Positions 1 through 8,808 are shown, counted from the stretch's first letter. The stretch: 39,172 bases of DNA from JBBQRS01 sp038214535 (GCA_038214535.1 JBBQRS010000040.1:1-39172); one strand, 5' to 3'. Translations and numbers: made by a program. Notes: generated from the letters alone by a model not told the origin.

Positions 1-24
1 GATTCGCGTGATAAGTGTATCCAC

Positions 25-89
25 GCTTCTTTGTGGGGGTTTTAGCCGTTGGGTGGGGCACGATGGGGCTAAACCCGCAACTATGAAGC
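25..89. repeat. Degenerate inverted repeat (TTTAGCC family)
   Basis: Imperfect inverted repeat with arms at about 25-47 and 65-89, carrying the TTTAGCCGTT core. It is a worn copy of the family found nearly intact at 10011-10076 and 39085-39148. It lies just beyond the stop codon of the histidine kinase and may act as a hairpin terminator for it. The sequence before it (1-24) holds nothing recognisable. Confidence 0.6.
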
Positions 90-100
90 TTGAACGATTT

Positions 101-3100
101 TCATCCTTTGTGGATGGGCAATTGCACGGTGATGCGCGTCCCGCTATCCGGCGCGCTCTCGATGGCCAGCGTCCCGCCAATCCGCTCGGCGCGTTCTCGC
201 ATCGAGTGCAGGCCCATGCCGCCGGCGTCCGCCCCTTCGGCGGGGTCGAATCCCGCGCCGTCATCGCGCACCGAGATACGCGCCCCATCCTCGCGGTAGG
301 CGATTTCGACCCAGACGTGCGCCGCACGGGCGTGCTTGAGACAGTTATTCAGCGCTTCCTGCACGATGGCATAGAGGTCGGCCTGCACCGGCAACGCCAG
401 CCGGGTCGCGTATTCCTCGCCGGTCACTTTGAGATCGGCGTCAATGCCGCCGCGCGCTTCCACGCCCTGCAAGCGCGCCTGAAGCGCGCCGGCCAGCCCG
501 ATCTCCTCCAGCTTGGGGGGACGCAACTGGAAAATGAGCAGGCGCATCTCACGCAGGGCCTCTTGCGCTGTGTCGCGGACGTCGCGCAGATAGTCCGCCG
601 CCGCGGCCCCGTTCCCGCTGCCCAGCAGGCGCGTGGCGGCCTCGGCGTAGAGCGTGACGCTGAACAGCGATTGCGTGACGGAGTCGTGCAACTCACGCGC
701 CAGGCGCGTGCGCTCTTCGATGGCGGCGGCGACCCCGGCCTGGTCGCGCAGCCGGGCGCTCTCAACCGCCAGCGCCGCCTGATCGGCGATGGCCGCCGCC
801 AACCGCATATCCTCATCGGTGAACTCGCGCATCTCCGTGAAATAGAAGCTGATCGCGCCGTAAGGTTCGTCGCGGATGATCAACGGGACGCCCAGCATCG
901 AACGGAACGTCGCCAACACCTGCGCCAGCACCTCCTCGGGCATCCCCGGCGGCAGCCGGCCCTCAGTCGCCATCTGCTGATAGAGTCGTTGGGTGTCCGA
1001 GATGGCAACCGGACGCCGCTCGGCAATGGCGCGCCCCGAAACGGCGATCCCGTTCGGGACCTGGAGCGCGGCCGCGAAGCTCTCCGACAAGCCCCTGGAC
1101 GCCTGCACCACCAGCGCGCCCTCGCGATCTTGCAGGCGCATCAGGGCCACGGCGTCGCTGCCCATCAACCGTTGCGCCTGCTCCACGATGTAATCGAGGG
1201 TTTCCGGCAGCGACTGACGCGAGTTCAGCACGGTTAACGTCTCGCGCAGCCCTTCGGCCACTTCCCGGCGGCGCTGTTCCGCCCTGTAAAGGTTGGCGTT
1301 CTCGATGGCGACGCCGACCTGCTGGCCCACGGAGAGCAACAGCCGCTTCTCATCGGGCGTCAGGGCGCGCTCGGCGCGGGTGGTGAGCGCCAGGAACCCC
1401 AACAGTTGGCCCGATGACGCCAGCGGCACGCCGACAATCAACTCCTGCCCGTCGGCCTGAATCTGATCCCGCAGGTCGCCCGGCGGATAATCCTCCACAT
1501 GAAAGATGTAGAGGTCGTCTATCGTCAGCGGCCGCCCGACCAGCGCCACATCCAGCGGTAGCGACTCTACACGCCGGGCAAAATCCGCGGACAGCCCCCG
1601 CGTGACGATCGCTTGCAGGGCCTGTTGGCCTTCGTCCAGCCGATAGGCAACGCCGGCCTCCATCTGCAGGGCGTCCAGGGTCTCCTCCAGGGCGCTCTCC
1701 AAGATGCGCGGCAGTTCAAGCGACTCGCTGGCGACCGCCGCGATCGCGTTCAGCGTCGCCAGCTCGCGCGTGCGTTCGGCCACCCGCCGCTCGAGCGTTT
1801 GATAGGCGCGCTGGATGGCCGCTTGCGACGCTTCCTGCTCGCGGGCGATGCCGACGAGCCGGGCCGCCGTCTCCATCACGCCCAACTCGGTTTCGTCGGG
1901 CCCGCGCGGCGTCTCGCAATAGAGGGCGAAAACCCCGATGATACGGCCATCCGGCGCGGGGATCGGCTCGGCCCAGCAGGCGCGCAGGTTGGATGCGAGC
2001 GCCGTGTCGCGCAGCGCGGCCCAACGCGGATCGGCGGCGATATCGGCCACGATCACGCGCCCGCCGCCCTCGCTGAGGATGCCGCCCAGGTCGGGCGCGT
2101 CGGCGATCTCTGCGGCGTCCATCGCTGCGATGAAGTCACGAGGCAGGCTGGGCGCAGAGACGCAGGCCGGTGAATCGCTGACGTCATCCAACAGCCGCAC
2201 CATGCCATGCACGCCATCCGACTGCTCTTCGATGGAGCCGATCAGCGTGTCCAGCGTGTCGCAGAAGGCGCCGCCACTCGCCAGCAGTTCCAGAAATTCG
2301 CGTTGGCCCGCAAGGAGGCCCTGGGCGCGTTTCAGGTCATGGATATCGGCGTGCGAGCCGGCCATCCGATAGGGCACGCCGTCCGCGCCGCGCAACGCCG
2401 TGCCGCGCGCCAGGATCCAGCGATAGCCACCGTCCTTGTGGCGCAGGCGATGCTCAATCACGTAGACCGGTGTCTTCCCGTCCAGGTAATCTTGCAGCCG
2501 CGCCTGCACCTTTGGGCGGTCCTCGGGGTGTTGCAAGTTGTTCCAGACCGCCAATTCGTTGGCAAGTTCACCGTCGGCGTAACCCAGCATCGCCTTCCAG
2601 CGCGGCGAAAAATAGACCGTGCCCGAAGCGATGTTCCAGTCCCAGATGCCGTCGTTCGTCCCCTGGATCACCAGCCCCAGGCGCTCCTCGCGCTCTGTCA
2701 GCGTCGTATATGAGTTGAGCAGTTCGGCGGACATGCGGTTGAACTGCGTCACCAACTCCGCCACCTCGTCGCCCGTATCCGCCTCGACGGTGTGGCCGAA
2801 GTTGCCGCCCGCCACCTGTTGTGCCGCCACGGCCAACTCGCGGATCGGATTGGTGATGCGCGTGCTGCCGATGGCGCTGACGATGGCCGGGATGAGAAGA
2901 CCCAGCCCCAGCAGAATCAGCAGGAAGCGGCTGTACTCGCGGCTGGGGGCTAATAACGCGCGCCACCCCGACTCGATGACCAGGCCCCACGGCGCGCTCG
3001 GTATCGGCGCGTAGGAAGCCACAATCTCATGGCCGTCCAGATCGGTATCCCGCTCTGCGCCCACCTTGTTGAGCGTGACCATGCGCACGGCGCTACGCCG

Positions 3101-3781
3101 CGACAGGTCTTCGCCGATGCGCGCCTCATCGCCGTGATACAGGGCGCGCCCCGTGGAATCCACCAGATAGACCGTGTCGGAAGGCGTTAAGCGCAGCTTG
3201 ACGATGGAGCCGTAGAGCGAGTTGGACACGTCCGGCCCGATGCGGAACATCCCGGCAGCCGCCCCCAGGAACTCGCCGCGGTTGCCGGTGATCGGGACGC
3301 CGATGGCGACCACGTCTGCGCCATCGGGGCCATCGGGCGCGATATCCGAGATCACCGGCCCGCCGGCGCGCAACAGTTGTTGAAAATAGGGACGCGCCGA
3401 CCAATCCTGGCCGATGATTTCGGGGCGCGGCGGCTGCGCGGCGACTACCACGCCATGATCGTCCATCAACACCACGCCGCCATCGAAGATCGCGACGCGA
3501 TTGGCGGCGGCTTCCAGGGTCTGACGCAGGGCGCCGGGGCTGTTCGCATAGACGCTCAGGCTGCGCGCCAGACCGGCGAGGTCGTTGCCATAGCCCGTCA
3601 ACTCACCGGCGACCTGGCTCGCGGAGAGGCGCGCGACTTCCTGATTGCGCTGAATCACCATCTCCGCGGTGACGCGCTGATACGCATTGTAGGCCACCAG
3701 CACGACCATCGCGAGGATGATCGCCGCGGGCACAAACGACCAGGCAATGATTTTGTTGCGAAGCGAACCCAGGTTAAACAT
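101..3781 (-). CDS. Large membrane sensor histidine kinase (Cache-HAMP-PAS-3xGAF-HisKA_3-HATPase)
   Basis: NarL/DegS-type sensor kinase of 1226 aa that should autophosphorylate on His and pass the phosphate to a LuxR-type response regulator, none of which is in the window. In order: a membrane segment at residues 12-33, an extracytoplasmic Cache-like sensor (about 40-280), a second membrane segment (about 285-308), HAMP (about 310-365), a PAS_3 domain (about 370-490), three GAF domains (about 500-660, 690-850, 860-1010), the HisKA_3 box with RELHDSVTQ (His1032), and a HATPase_c domain with the N box EALNNCLKHA and DDGAGF. There is no clear Shine-Dalgarno sequence before the ATG. It follows the sugar-binding protein on the same strand after 99 bp, so the two may be co-transcribed. 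The domain family is secure; the ligand is unknown, though the neighbour suggests a sugar. Confidence 0.93.
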   Translation of the reverse strand: MFNLGSLRNKIIAWSFVPAAIILAMVVLVAYNAYQRVTAEMVIQRNQEVARLSASQVAGELTGYGNDLAGLARSLSVYANSPGALRQTLEAAANRVAIFDGGVVLMDDHGVVVAAQPPRPEIIGQDWSARPYFQQLLRAGGPVISDIAPDGPDGADVVAIGVPITGNRGEFLGAAAGMFRIGPDVSNSLYGSIVKLRLTPSDTVYLVDSTGRALYHGDEARIGEDLSRRSAVRMVTLNKVGAERDTDLDGHEIVASYAPIPSAPWGLVIESGWRALLAPSREYSRFLLILLGLGLLIPAIVSAIGSTRITNPIRELAVAAQQVAGGNFGHTVEADTGDEVAELVTQFNRMSAELLNSYTTLTEREERLGLVIQGTNDGIWDWNIASGTVYFSPRWKAMLGYADGELANELAVWNNLQHPEDRPKVQARLQDYLDGKTPVYVIEHRLRHKDGGYRWILARGTALRGADGVPYRMAGSHADIHDLKRAQGLLAGQREFLELLASGGAFCDTLDTLIGSIEEQSDGVHGMVRLLDDVSDSPACVSAPSLPRDFIAAMDAAEIADAPDLGGILSEGGGRVIVADIAADPRWAALRDTALASNLRACWAEPIPAPDGRIIGVFALYCETPRGPDETELGVMETAARLVGIAREQEASQAAIQRAYQTLERRVAERTRELATLNAIAAVASESLELPRILESALEETLDALQMEAGVAYRLDEGQQALQAIVTRGLSADFARRVESLPLDVALVGRPLTIDDLYIFHVEDYPPGDLRDQIQADGQELIVGVPLASSGQLLGFLALTTRAERALTPDEKRLLLSVGQQVGVAIENANLYRAEQRRREVAEGLRETLTVLNSRQSLPETLDYIVEQAQRLMGSDAVALMRLQDREGALVVQASRGLSESFAAALQVPNGIAVSGRAIAERRPVAISDTQRLYQQMATEGRLPPGMPEEVLAQVLATFRSMLGVPLIIRDEPYGAISFYFTEMREFTDEDMRLAAAIADQAALAVESARLRDQAGVAAAIEERTRLARELHDSVTQSLFSVTLYAEAATRLLGSGNGAAAADYLRDVRDTAQEALREMRLLIFQLRPPKLEEIGLAGALQARLQGVEARGGIDADLKVTGEEYATRLALPVQADLYAIVQEALNNCLKHARAAHVWVEIAYREDGARISVRDDGAGFDPAEGADAGGMGLHSMRERAERIGGTLAIESAPDSGTRITVQLPIHKG

Positions 3782-3802
3782 GGTCAGATAATCGCAAATT
3801 CT

Positions 3803-3864
3803 TGCTCGTAGCGCGCACTCCCGTGCGCCGTCGGCTTGCGCAGAGAACTGCGCACTACGAACGA
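3803..3864. repeat. Palindromic interspersed repeat (CGTAGTGCGCA family)
   Basis: Imperfect inverted repeat with arms at about 3803-3828 and 3838-3864, containing CTGCGCACTACGAACGA. Related copies lie at 12903-12996 and 23101-23164. It fills the gap between the binding protein and the kinase and could form an intercistronic hairpin. Confidence 0.75.
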
Positions 3865-3880
3865 AGACGAGCCGGGCTGC

Positions 3881-5296
3881 TCAATTCGCGTCCTGCGCCT
3901 GCTGGATCTGCGCCGCGGCCGTCACCATGATCCCGGTGTCGGCCTGGCCGAGCGTATACAACTGATCCCAGGCATCGTAGGCAATGCGCTGCGCGGCCTC
4001 CATATTCGGGAAGATTTCGGCGATCACCGAATAACCCTCGCGGTGACCGTCGGCGAAGGCGGCGAGATTCACGTCGCGCGTCTGCTCCGGATACTCCGCG
4101 CGGATCAAGGCGATCCACTCGTCAACCAGCGACTCGCGGGCCGGTTGCAAGAACTGCGCCTGCGCCATCGCCCGCCCGTAATCCTTCCCTACCAGGAATT
4201 TTAATAATTCCCACGAGGCGTCGGGATAACGTGTGCCTGAATAGATGCCAAAGCCATCGGTGCCGGCCAGAGTCGCGCGACGGGCAGGACCGGCGGGCAG
4301 CGGGGCGACGCCCAGGCGAAAGCGGCTCTCCTGTAAGATATCGCGCAACGACCACGAGCCATCTTCGACCATCGCGGTGCGGCCCAGCGCGAACGCCTGA
4401 CGGGGCAACTGGTTCTGCACATCCAGCCGCGTCGCCATCGTCCTGTCATCCCACATGCGCGCCCGTAGCCATTCCATCGCGGCCAGCGCGGGCGGCTCGC
4501 CCATCAGACAGCGCGCCGGGTCGGCGGGGTCTACAAAATGGCCGCCAAACACGTTGACGTGTACCTGAACCCGATCCCACGAGATATCGAGCATACTGCC
4601 CCAGCGATCGGTCCGATTGTCGCCCTGCGTGTCCGCCGTCAGTCGCCGCATGGCGTCCTTATAATCGTCATCATCCCACGACGCATCAGGATAGGTGACC
4701 CCGGCGTCGTCGAACGCGTCTTTGTTGTAGTAGAGCGCCAACGCGCCGTGATACTTTGGCAGGGCGTATTGCGCGCCTGCCCGCGTGAAGAGCGCGGCGT
4801 ACTGAATCGGATCCCAATCGGCGATGTCGAGCTGCGGCAGATCAGCAGCCACGAGAGGGCGCAGATCCATCGTGTAGCCGCGCTGCGCCCAGCCGGGGAA
4901 GAAGGTGCAGCAGCCCGCGAAGACATCGGGCGCGCGGCCCGCCTCGAAGTCCACCGGCATCCGCTCTTCGAGATTTTCGGGGTCGAGCGTGAAGTAGACG
5001 CGGATGTTGGGGTGCTGTTCGTGGAACTCGGCCAGCATCCGGTTCGCCATCGGCGGGAACCACTCGGTGCGCCAATCCTGATAGACGATCTCGGCCTTTT
5101 CGCCCGTGTTACCCGCGGCGGCAGGGTTTGGAGGCGGCGCTTCGTAAGGCGCGGGCAGCGGCCCCGCGCACGCGCCCAGCGTCAACCCCAGCGCGGCCGC
5201 GCCCGTCGCGGCAAGAAACTGCCGCCGCGAGATGGGCGTGTGCTGATACGACAAGGGAAGGCGAGTATCTGCTCCATCGGAGCATCGAGGGATCAT
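3881..5296 (-). CDS. ABC sugar-type extracellular solute-binding protein, Tat lipoprotein
   Basis: Family 1 (maltose/multiple-sugar type) solute-binding protein of 471 aa. The N-terminus carries a twin-arginine motif (SRRQFLAA) followed by a hydrophobic stretch and a lipobox (LTLGAC), so it should be Tat-exported and lipid-anchored. The mature part has the usual fold signatures (EIVYQDWRTEW at the start of the domain, then ALPKYHGALALYYNKD). I chose the ATG at 5296; a TTG at 5320 would add eight residues but has no better ribosome site. No permease lies next to it. Its only same-strand neighbour is the sensor kinase, so it may serve sensing as well as transport. A palindrome and a promoter-like pair lie just upstream. 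The ligand cannot be told from sequence. Confidence 0.9.
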   Translation of the reverse strand: MIPRCSDGADTRLPLSYQHTPISRRQFLAATGAAALGLTLGACAGPLPAPYEAPPPNPAAAGNTGEKAEIVYQDWRTEWFPPMANRMLAEFHEQHPNIRVYFTLDPENLEERMPVDFEAGRAPDVFAGCCTFFPGWAQRGYTMDLRPLVAADLPQLDIADWDPIQYAALFTRAGAQYALPKYHGALALYYNKDAFDDAGVTYPDASWDDDDYKDAMRRLTADTQGDNRTDRWGSMLDISWDRVQVHVNVFGGHFVDPADPARCLMGEPPALAAMEWLRARMWDDRTMATRLDVQNQLPRQAFALGRTAMVEDGSWSLRDILQESRFRLGVAPLPAGPARRATLAGTDGFGIYSGTRYPDASWELLKFLVGKDYGRAMAQAQFLQPARESLVDEWIALIRAEYPEQTRDVNLAAFADGHREGYSVIAEIFPNMEAAQRIAYDAWDQLYTLGQADTGIMVTAAAQIQQAQDAN

Positions 5297-5324
5297 CTTT
5301 GCTGTGAGTCCACAATACAATCGT

Positions 5325-5376
5325 TGTAAGCCTGCTTACACGACCTCAGCTTACCATATATGAGCGTGGCTGTAAA
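5325..5376 (-). promoter_or_regulatory. Candidate promoter with palindromic operator before the solute-binding protein
   Basis: Read on the minus strand: TTTACA (5371-5376), a 17-bp spacer, then TAAGCT (5348-5353) as a weak -10. Directly at the expected start of transcription is a perfect 16-bp palindrome, TGTAAGCCTGCTTACA (5325-5340), with 7-bp half-sites. This is the typical place and shape of a repressor operator. The -10 match is poor, so the promoter is tentative; the palindrome itself is certain. Confidence 0.4.
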
Positions 5377-5429
5377 TTCGTGTTAGACTATCGTAGACAC
5401 ATTCCCCTGGACAGGGGGATGCGCTATAC

Positions 5430-5557
5430 GGCCGAAAGAAACAAATAGACGAAGAAACACGTCTATATTAGGGAAGAAGGCAACAAGAAACTCCCTTGTC
5501 TACTTATCTACTTGTTTCCTTGTCTACCCGTTTCCTTGCCTACCAACCCAGGAGCAA
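5430..5557. repeat. Intergenic CTTGTCTAC-type repeat tract
   Basis: Low-complexity tract with several direct repeats of CTTGTCTAC/CTTGTTTC (about 5489-5545) and partly complementary sequence upstream (TAGACGAAGAAAC near 5448), so it can fold back on itself. It fills the divergent gap between the binding protein and the DUF1361 gene. The remaining bases (5377-5429) show no gene. Confidence 0.55.
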
Positions 5558-5560
5558 CCC

Positions 5561-6262
5561 ATGTCACGTCTCATCCGGCTCTTCGTGGACGACCGGCGTC
5601 AGCTCGCCGTCGTGGCGTCGCTGGTCTTTGCGTCGTTCGTCTGCCTGCTGCTGCTGGCGGTGCGCGCCCTCTATTCGGGCCGGCTCTCGCACGAGGGGCT
5701 GGCGTGGAACCTCTTCCTGGCGTGGCTGCCGATGGTCAGCGCGCTGATCGTCTACAACCTGAGCAAGACGCGGCGGCGCGCGGCCTGGCTGCTGATCGTG
5801 CCGTGTCTGGCGTTCTGGCTGCTCTTCTTCCCGAACGCGCCCTACATCCTCACCGACATCCTCCACCTGCGCATCCAGCCCGACGTGCCGCTGTGGTATG
5901 ACCTGATGCTGCTGGTCGCCTTCGCGTGGACGGGCGCGTTCCTGGGGTTCGTCTCGCTCTACCTGATGCAGGGGCTGGTGCAGCGCCGCGCGGGCGCGAT
6001 CACCGGCTGGCTCTTCACGCTCATTGTGCTGGCCGCGGGCAGCGTGGGGGTCTACCTGGGCCGCTTCCCGCGCTACAACAGTTGGGACGCGGTGCTCAAC
6101 CCCATGTCGCTCGTCGCCGATATCGCCCTGAACCTGCGGCATCCCCTGTCCAACCCGCGCCTCTTCGTCTTCCCCGCGGTCTTCGCCCTCTGCCTCACGG
6201 CGATGTACCTGATGCTGGTCGCGGTGATCCACCTGCGCCCGGAGGCGTCGGAGAACTCGTAG
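5561..6262 (+). CDS. DUF1361 family integral membrane protein
   Basis: Membrane protein of 233 aa with about six to seven hydrophobic helices. It shows the DUF1361 signature around LLFFPNAPYILTDILHL (residues about 88-105), followed by a short loop and more helices. The family has no established function. The ATG is preceded by AGGAG at a good distance, which fixes the start. It stands alone: a repeat tract lies upstream and a palindrome downstream, so nothing in the context suggests a role. Confidence 0.85.
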   Translation: MSRLIRLFVDDRRQLAVVASLVFASFVCLLLLAVRALYSGRLSHEGLAWNLFLAWLPMVSALIVYNLSKTRRRAAWLLIVPCLAFWLLFFPNAPYILTDILHLRIQPDVPLWYDLMLLVAFAWTGAFLGFVSLYLMQGLVQRRAGAITGWLFTLIVLAAGSVGVYLGRFPRYNSWDAVLNPMSLVADIALNLRHPLSNPRLFVFPAVFALCLTAMYLMLVAVIHLRPEASENS

Positions 6263-6366
6263 CAGATGGCTGATGGCTTATAGCCTCGCGCGCAACCACC
6301 TGATCGCCGTTTTTCCATGTTGTTCGTTGAGGGTGAATGTGGAATGAACGTCTTGCCCCTACCTGT

Positions 6367-6408
6367 GTGCGGAGGGGTTCGCATCTGAGGATGCGAACTC
6401 CTCCGCAC
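6367..6408. repeat. Palindrome with GCATCTGAGGATGC core
   Basis: Inverted repeat with 18-bp arms (6367-6384 and 6391-6408, one mismatch) around CTGAGG. Other copies of the core are at 15206-15220, 16211-16234 and within 16456-16592. It sits just past the DUF1361 gene and may act as a hairpin end to its transcript. Confidence 0.8.
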
Positions 6409-6410
6409 CT

Positions 6411-6448
6411 CCCAATTCGTAATTCTCAATTCCTAATTCCAAATTCCT
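6411..6448. repeat. AT-rich AATTCGTAATTC-type repeat
   Basis: Short tandem run of AATTCGTAATTC / AATTCCTAATTCC words. The same family forms a longer tract at 18228-18315. It lies just upstream of the candidate promoter of the next gene and may supply its AT-rich -35 side. Confidence 0.65.
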
Positions 6449-6465
6449 CCCCCTTGCGGTAAAAT
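6437..6465 (+). promoter_or_regulatory. Candidate promoter for the URO-D/galactokinase gene run
   Basis: TTCCAA (6437-6442), a 17-bp spacer, then TAAAAT (6460-6465), 40 bp before the first URO-D-like gene. The -10 matches five of six consensus bases, the -35 only three. Confidence 0.4.
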
Positions 6466-6504
6466 AAACGCAAGCAACCACGACCCACCGCGAAAGGGAA
6501 CGCC

Positions 6505-7644
6505 ATGACCCCCCTCACGTCACGCGAACGCGTCCGGCGCGCATTGAGCCACCAGGAGGTGGACCGCGTCCCCATTGACCTGGGCGGGACGCAGAACAGC
6601 ACCCTCTGCGCGGGCGCGTATGAGAACTTCGCGCGCTTCCTCGGCCTCGCCGCCGACGCGACCACCCTGAGCCTCTCCTTCGAGACGGTGCGGCTGCCCG
6701 AGGCGATGCTGGCGCGGCTGCCGGTGGACACGCGCGGGGTCTACGCGCGGCCCCCCGCGACGGGCGGCGGGCGCGTGCTCGACGACCACACCCTCATGGA
6801 CGAGTGGGGCGTCACCTATCGCCGCCCCGAGGGCAGCCGCCAGTACGACGCCGTCTCGCATCCGCTGGTCGAAGCCACCATCGCCGATCTCGACAGTTAC
6901 CCCTGGCCCGATTCCGGCGACCCGTCGCGCTATGCCGGGCTGGGCGACGCGGCGCGCGACCTGCGCGAGAACAGCGATTACGCGATTTGCGGCAGCACCA
7001 ACGACACGGTGATCTTCGACCGAGCCTGGCTGCTGCGCGGGATGGAGCAATTCTTGGCCGACCTGCTGCTCGACCCGGAGTTCGCCCTCGCGCTGATGGA
7101 GAAAGTCGCGCAGGTGCAATATCGCCGCCAGGAGAGCTTCCTGCGCGAGACCGGCCCCTACCTCGACGTGCTGGTGATCGCCGATGACATAGGCACGCAG
7201 CAGCGCCCGCTGATCCGCCCGGCGCTCTACCGGCAGATGGTCAAGCCGTTCCATCGCCGCTACATCGAGACGATCCGCCGCCATACTGACGCCGCAGTCC
7301 ACATGCACGCGTGCGGCGCGATCTCCGACCTGGTGGAGGATTACATCGAAATCGGCGTGGGCGCGCTAAACCCGATGCAAGTCGCCGCGGTGGGGATGAG
7401 CCCGGCGAGCCTGAAGCAGCGCTTCGCGGGGCGCATGGCCTTCTGGGGCGGCATTGACACGCAATGGCTGTTGCCGCGCGGCGCGCCGGAGGAAGTGCGC
7501 CAATCGGTGCGCGACACGCTGGCCGTGATGGGCACGGACGGCGGCTACGTGCTGGGCGCCGTCCATAACGTGCAGGACGACGTGCCGCCGGAGAACGTCT
7601 GGGCGATGCTGGACGAAGCGGCGCAGGTAGCTGATAGCAAATAG
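6505..7644 (+). CDS. Uroporphyrinogen decarboxylase-like (URO-D superfamily) protein
   Basis: Protein of 379 aa with the URO-D / cobamide methyltransferase barrel: the N-terminal SRERVRRALSHQEVDRVPIDLGG is typical. It lacks the RQAGRY-type arginine motif of true heme uroporphyrinogen decarboxylase, so a role in heme synthesis is unlikely. Like corrinoid methyltransferases of the MtaA type it keeps HACG (about residue 270) as possible zinc ligands, but the late Cys ligand seems replaced by His (GAVHNVQ). AAGGGA precedes the ATG. It is followed after 95 bp by a second member and then by a sugar kinase on the same strand, so the three are probably one operon. Its last residues (ADSK) come from a repeat that crosses the stop codon. 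Substrate unknown. Confidence 0.85.
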   Translation: MTPLTSRERVRRALSHQEVDRVPIDLGGTQNSTLCAGAYENFARFLGLAADATTLSLSFETVRLPEAMLARLPVDTRGVYARPPATGGGRVLDDHTLMDEWGVTYRRPEGSRQYDAVSHPLVEATIADLDSYPWPDSGDPSRYAGLGDAARDLRENSDYAICGSTNDTVIFDRAWLLRGMEQFLADLLLDPEFALALMEKVAQVQYRRQESFLRETGPYLDVLVIADDIGTQQRPLIRPALYRQMVKPFHRRYIETIRRHTDAAVHMHACGAISDLVEDYIEIGVGALNPMQVAAVGMSPASLKQRFAGRMAFWGGIDTQWLLPRGAPEEVRQSVRDTLAVMGTDGGYVLGAVHNVQDDVPPENVWAMLDEAAQVADSK

Positions 7645-7704
7645 CGGATAGCGGATGGCTGATGGCCGCCTCTCTCGCCCTTTGGGAGAGGGCCGGGGTG
7701 AGGG
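7629..7704. repeat. GGATAGCGGAT run plus GGGAGAGGG palindrome
   Basis: Two adjoining repeats. Short direct repeats of AGCGGAT words (7629-7667) overlap the stop codon of the preceding gene. An imperfect hairpin built on CTCTCGCCC and GGGAGAGGG, followed by CGGGGTGAGGG, covers 7669-7704. The hairpin recurs at 8754-8788 after the next gene. Confidence 0.7.
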
Positions 7705-7739
7705 CAGATGACAAAACACGCAATCACACAGAGGTAGCC

Positions 7740-8750
7740 ATGGACACCAAAGAACGTATGCGCGCCGCGCTGATGCGCCAGCCCGTGGATTGCATTCCCA
7801 CCCAGATCAACTACACCACCCGGATGGGCGTGCAGATTGCGGAACTGCTCGGCGTCGCGCCGGAGGAACTGCCCCGGCGGCTGGATAACCACTTGCTGCG
7901 GCTGGAGGTTGACGCGCCGCGGCGGCTCAGCCCTGACGGCACGGTGAGCTATGACGGCTGGGGCGCGGGCTGGAGCACCGAGCAGGAGGGCTACTATCTG
8001 GAATATGCCCCGCTGGGCGAGTCGCCCGACCTCGATGCTATCCCGTGGCCCGATCCCGCTGCGCCCGACCTGTTGGACGGCGCGACCCGCGCCCTGGCCG
8101 CCGACGCGGGCGCGCATTTCGTCGTGCCCAACTTCGGCTTCAGCCTGTTCGAGCGAGCCTGGTCGTTGCGCGGGTTCGAGAACTTCCTCGCCGACACCGC
8201 GCTCGACCCGACCTACGCGGGCGAATTGCTCGATCGCGTCACGGCGATTCAGGCAGCGATCTTGCGCCGGTTCATCGCGCTGAGCGTAGACGGCGGCTAT
8301 TTCGGCGACGACTACGGCGGGCAGACCGCGCTGTTGATCTCGCCGCGGGCGTGGCGCGCGCTGGTCAAGCCGCGGCTGGCCCAACTCTTTGCGCCCTTCC
8401 GTGAGGCCGGCCTGCCGATCATCCTCCACTCCGACGGGCAAATCAAGGCGATCCTGCCCGACTTGATCGAGATCGGGCTGACCGCCATCAACCCGGTGCA
8501 GCCGGAGGTACTGGAGCATCGCTGGCTACAGACGCAATACGGCGACGCGCTGGCGTTCTACGGGGGCGTTTCCACCCAGGATGTGCTGCCCTATGGGACG
8601 CCGGATGAAGTGAAAGCCGCCGTGCGTGCGTGCGCGCAGACGCTTGCGCCGGAGGGCACGGGGTTGGTGCTCGGCCCGTCGCACCGGATGATGTCGGACA
8701 TCCCGAAGGCGAACGTCGCCGCGCTGCTGGAGGCGCTGGGGGTAATGTGA
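7740..8750 (+). CDS. Second URO-D superfamily protein
   Basis: Protein of 336 aa, a distant paralogue of the preceding gene, starting MDTKERMRAALMRQPVD and sharing the barrel landmarks (FERAWSLRGFENFL in the middle, FYGGVSTQDVLPYGTPDEV late). The ATG at 7740 has GAGG just before it; an upstream in-frame start at 7662 would lie in the repeat and is rejected. The possible metal-site region reads LHSDG where its neighbour has HACG, so the two proteins probably differ in metal content or substrate. It lacks the heme-enzyme arginine motif. It lies in a likely operon with the previous gene and the downstream kinase. Function not known. Confidence 0.83.
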   Translation: MDTKERMRAALMRQPVDCIPTQINYTTRMGVQIAELLGVAPEELPRRLDNHLLRLEVDAPRRLSPDGTVSYDGWGAGWSTEQEGYYLEYAPLGESPDLDAIPWPDPAAPDLLDGATRALAADAGAHFVVPNFGFSLFERAWSLRGFENFLADTALDPTYAGELLDRVTAIQAAILRRFIALSVDGGYFGDDYGGQTALLISPRAWRALVKPRLAQLFAPFREAGLPIILHSDGQIKAILPDLIEIGLTAINPVQPEVLEHRWLQTQYGDALAFYGGVSTQDVLPYGTPDEVKAAVRACAQTLAPEGTGLVLGPSHRMMSDIPKANVAALLEALGVM

Positions 8751-8753
8751 GTT

Positions 8754-8788
8754 CTCCCTCGCCCCCTGGGAGAGGGTTGGGGTGAGGG
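8754..8788. repeat. GGGAGAGGG palindrome, second copy
   Basis: Imperfect hairpin CTCCCTCGCCCCCTGGGAGAG followed by GGTTGGGGTGAGGG, closely matching 7669-7704. It supplies an in-frame GTG (8782) that falsely extends the next gene. Confidence 0.75.
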
Positions 8789-8808
8789 TCCATGGGGGCA
8801 CGAAAACG

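Noticed and set aside
5297..5320. TTG start for the solute-binding protein
   Set aside because: It adds eight residues before the Tat signal with no ribosome site and would overlap the region next to the palindromic operator; not excluded.
6505..8750. Heme-biosynthesis uroporphyrinogen decarboxylase (hemE)
   Set aside because: Both proteins lack the RQAGRY arginine motif and no other heme gene is near.
8782..8808. GTG start for the galactokinase-family gene
   Set aside because: It falls in the GGGGTGAGGG repeat; the ATG at 8809 fits the family's N-terminus.
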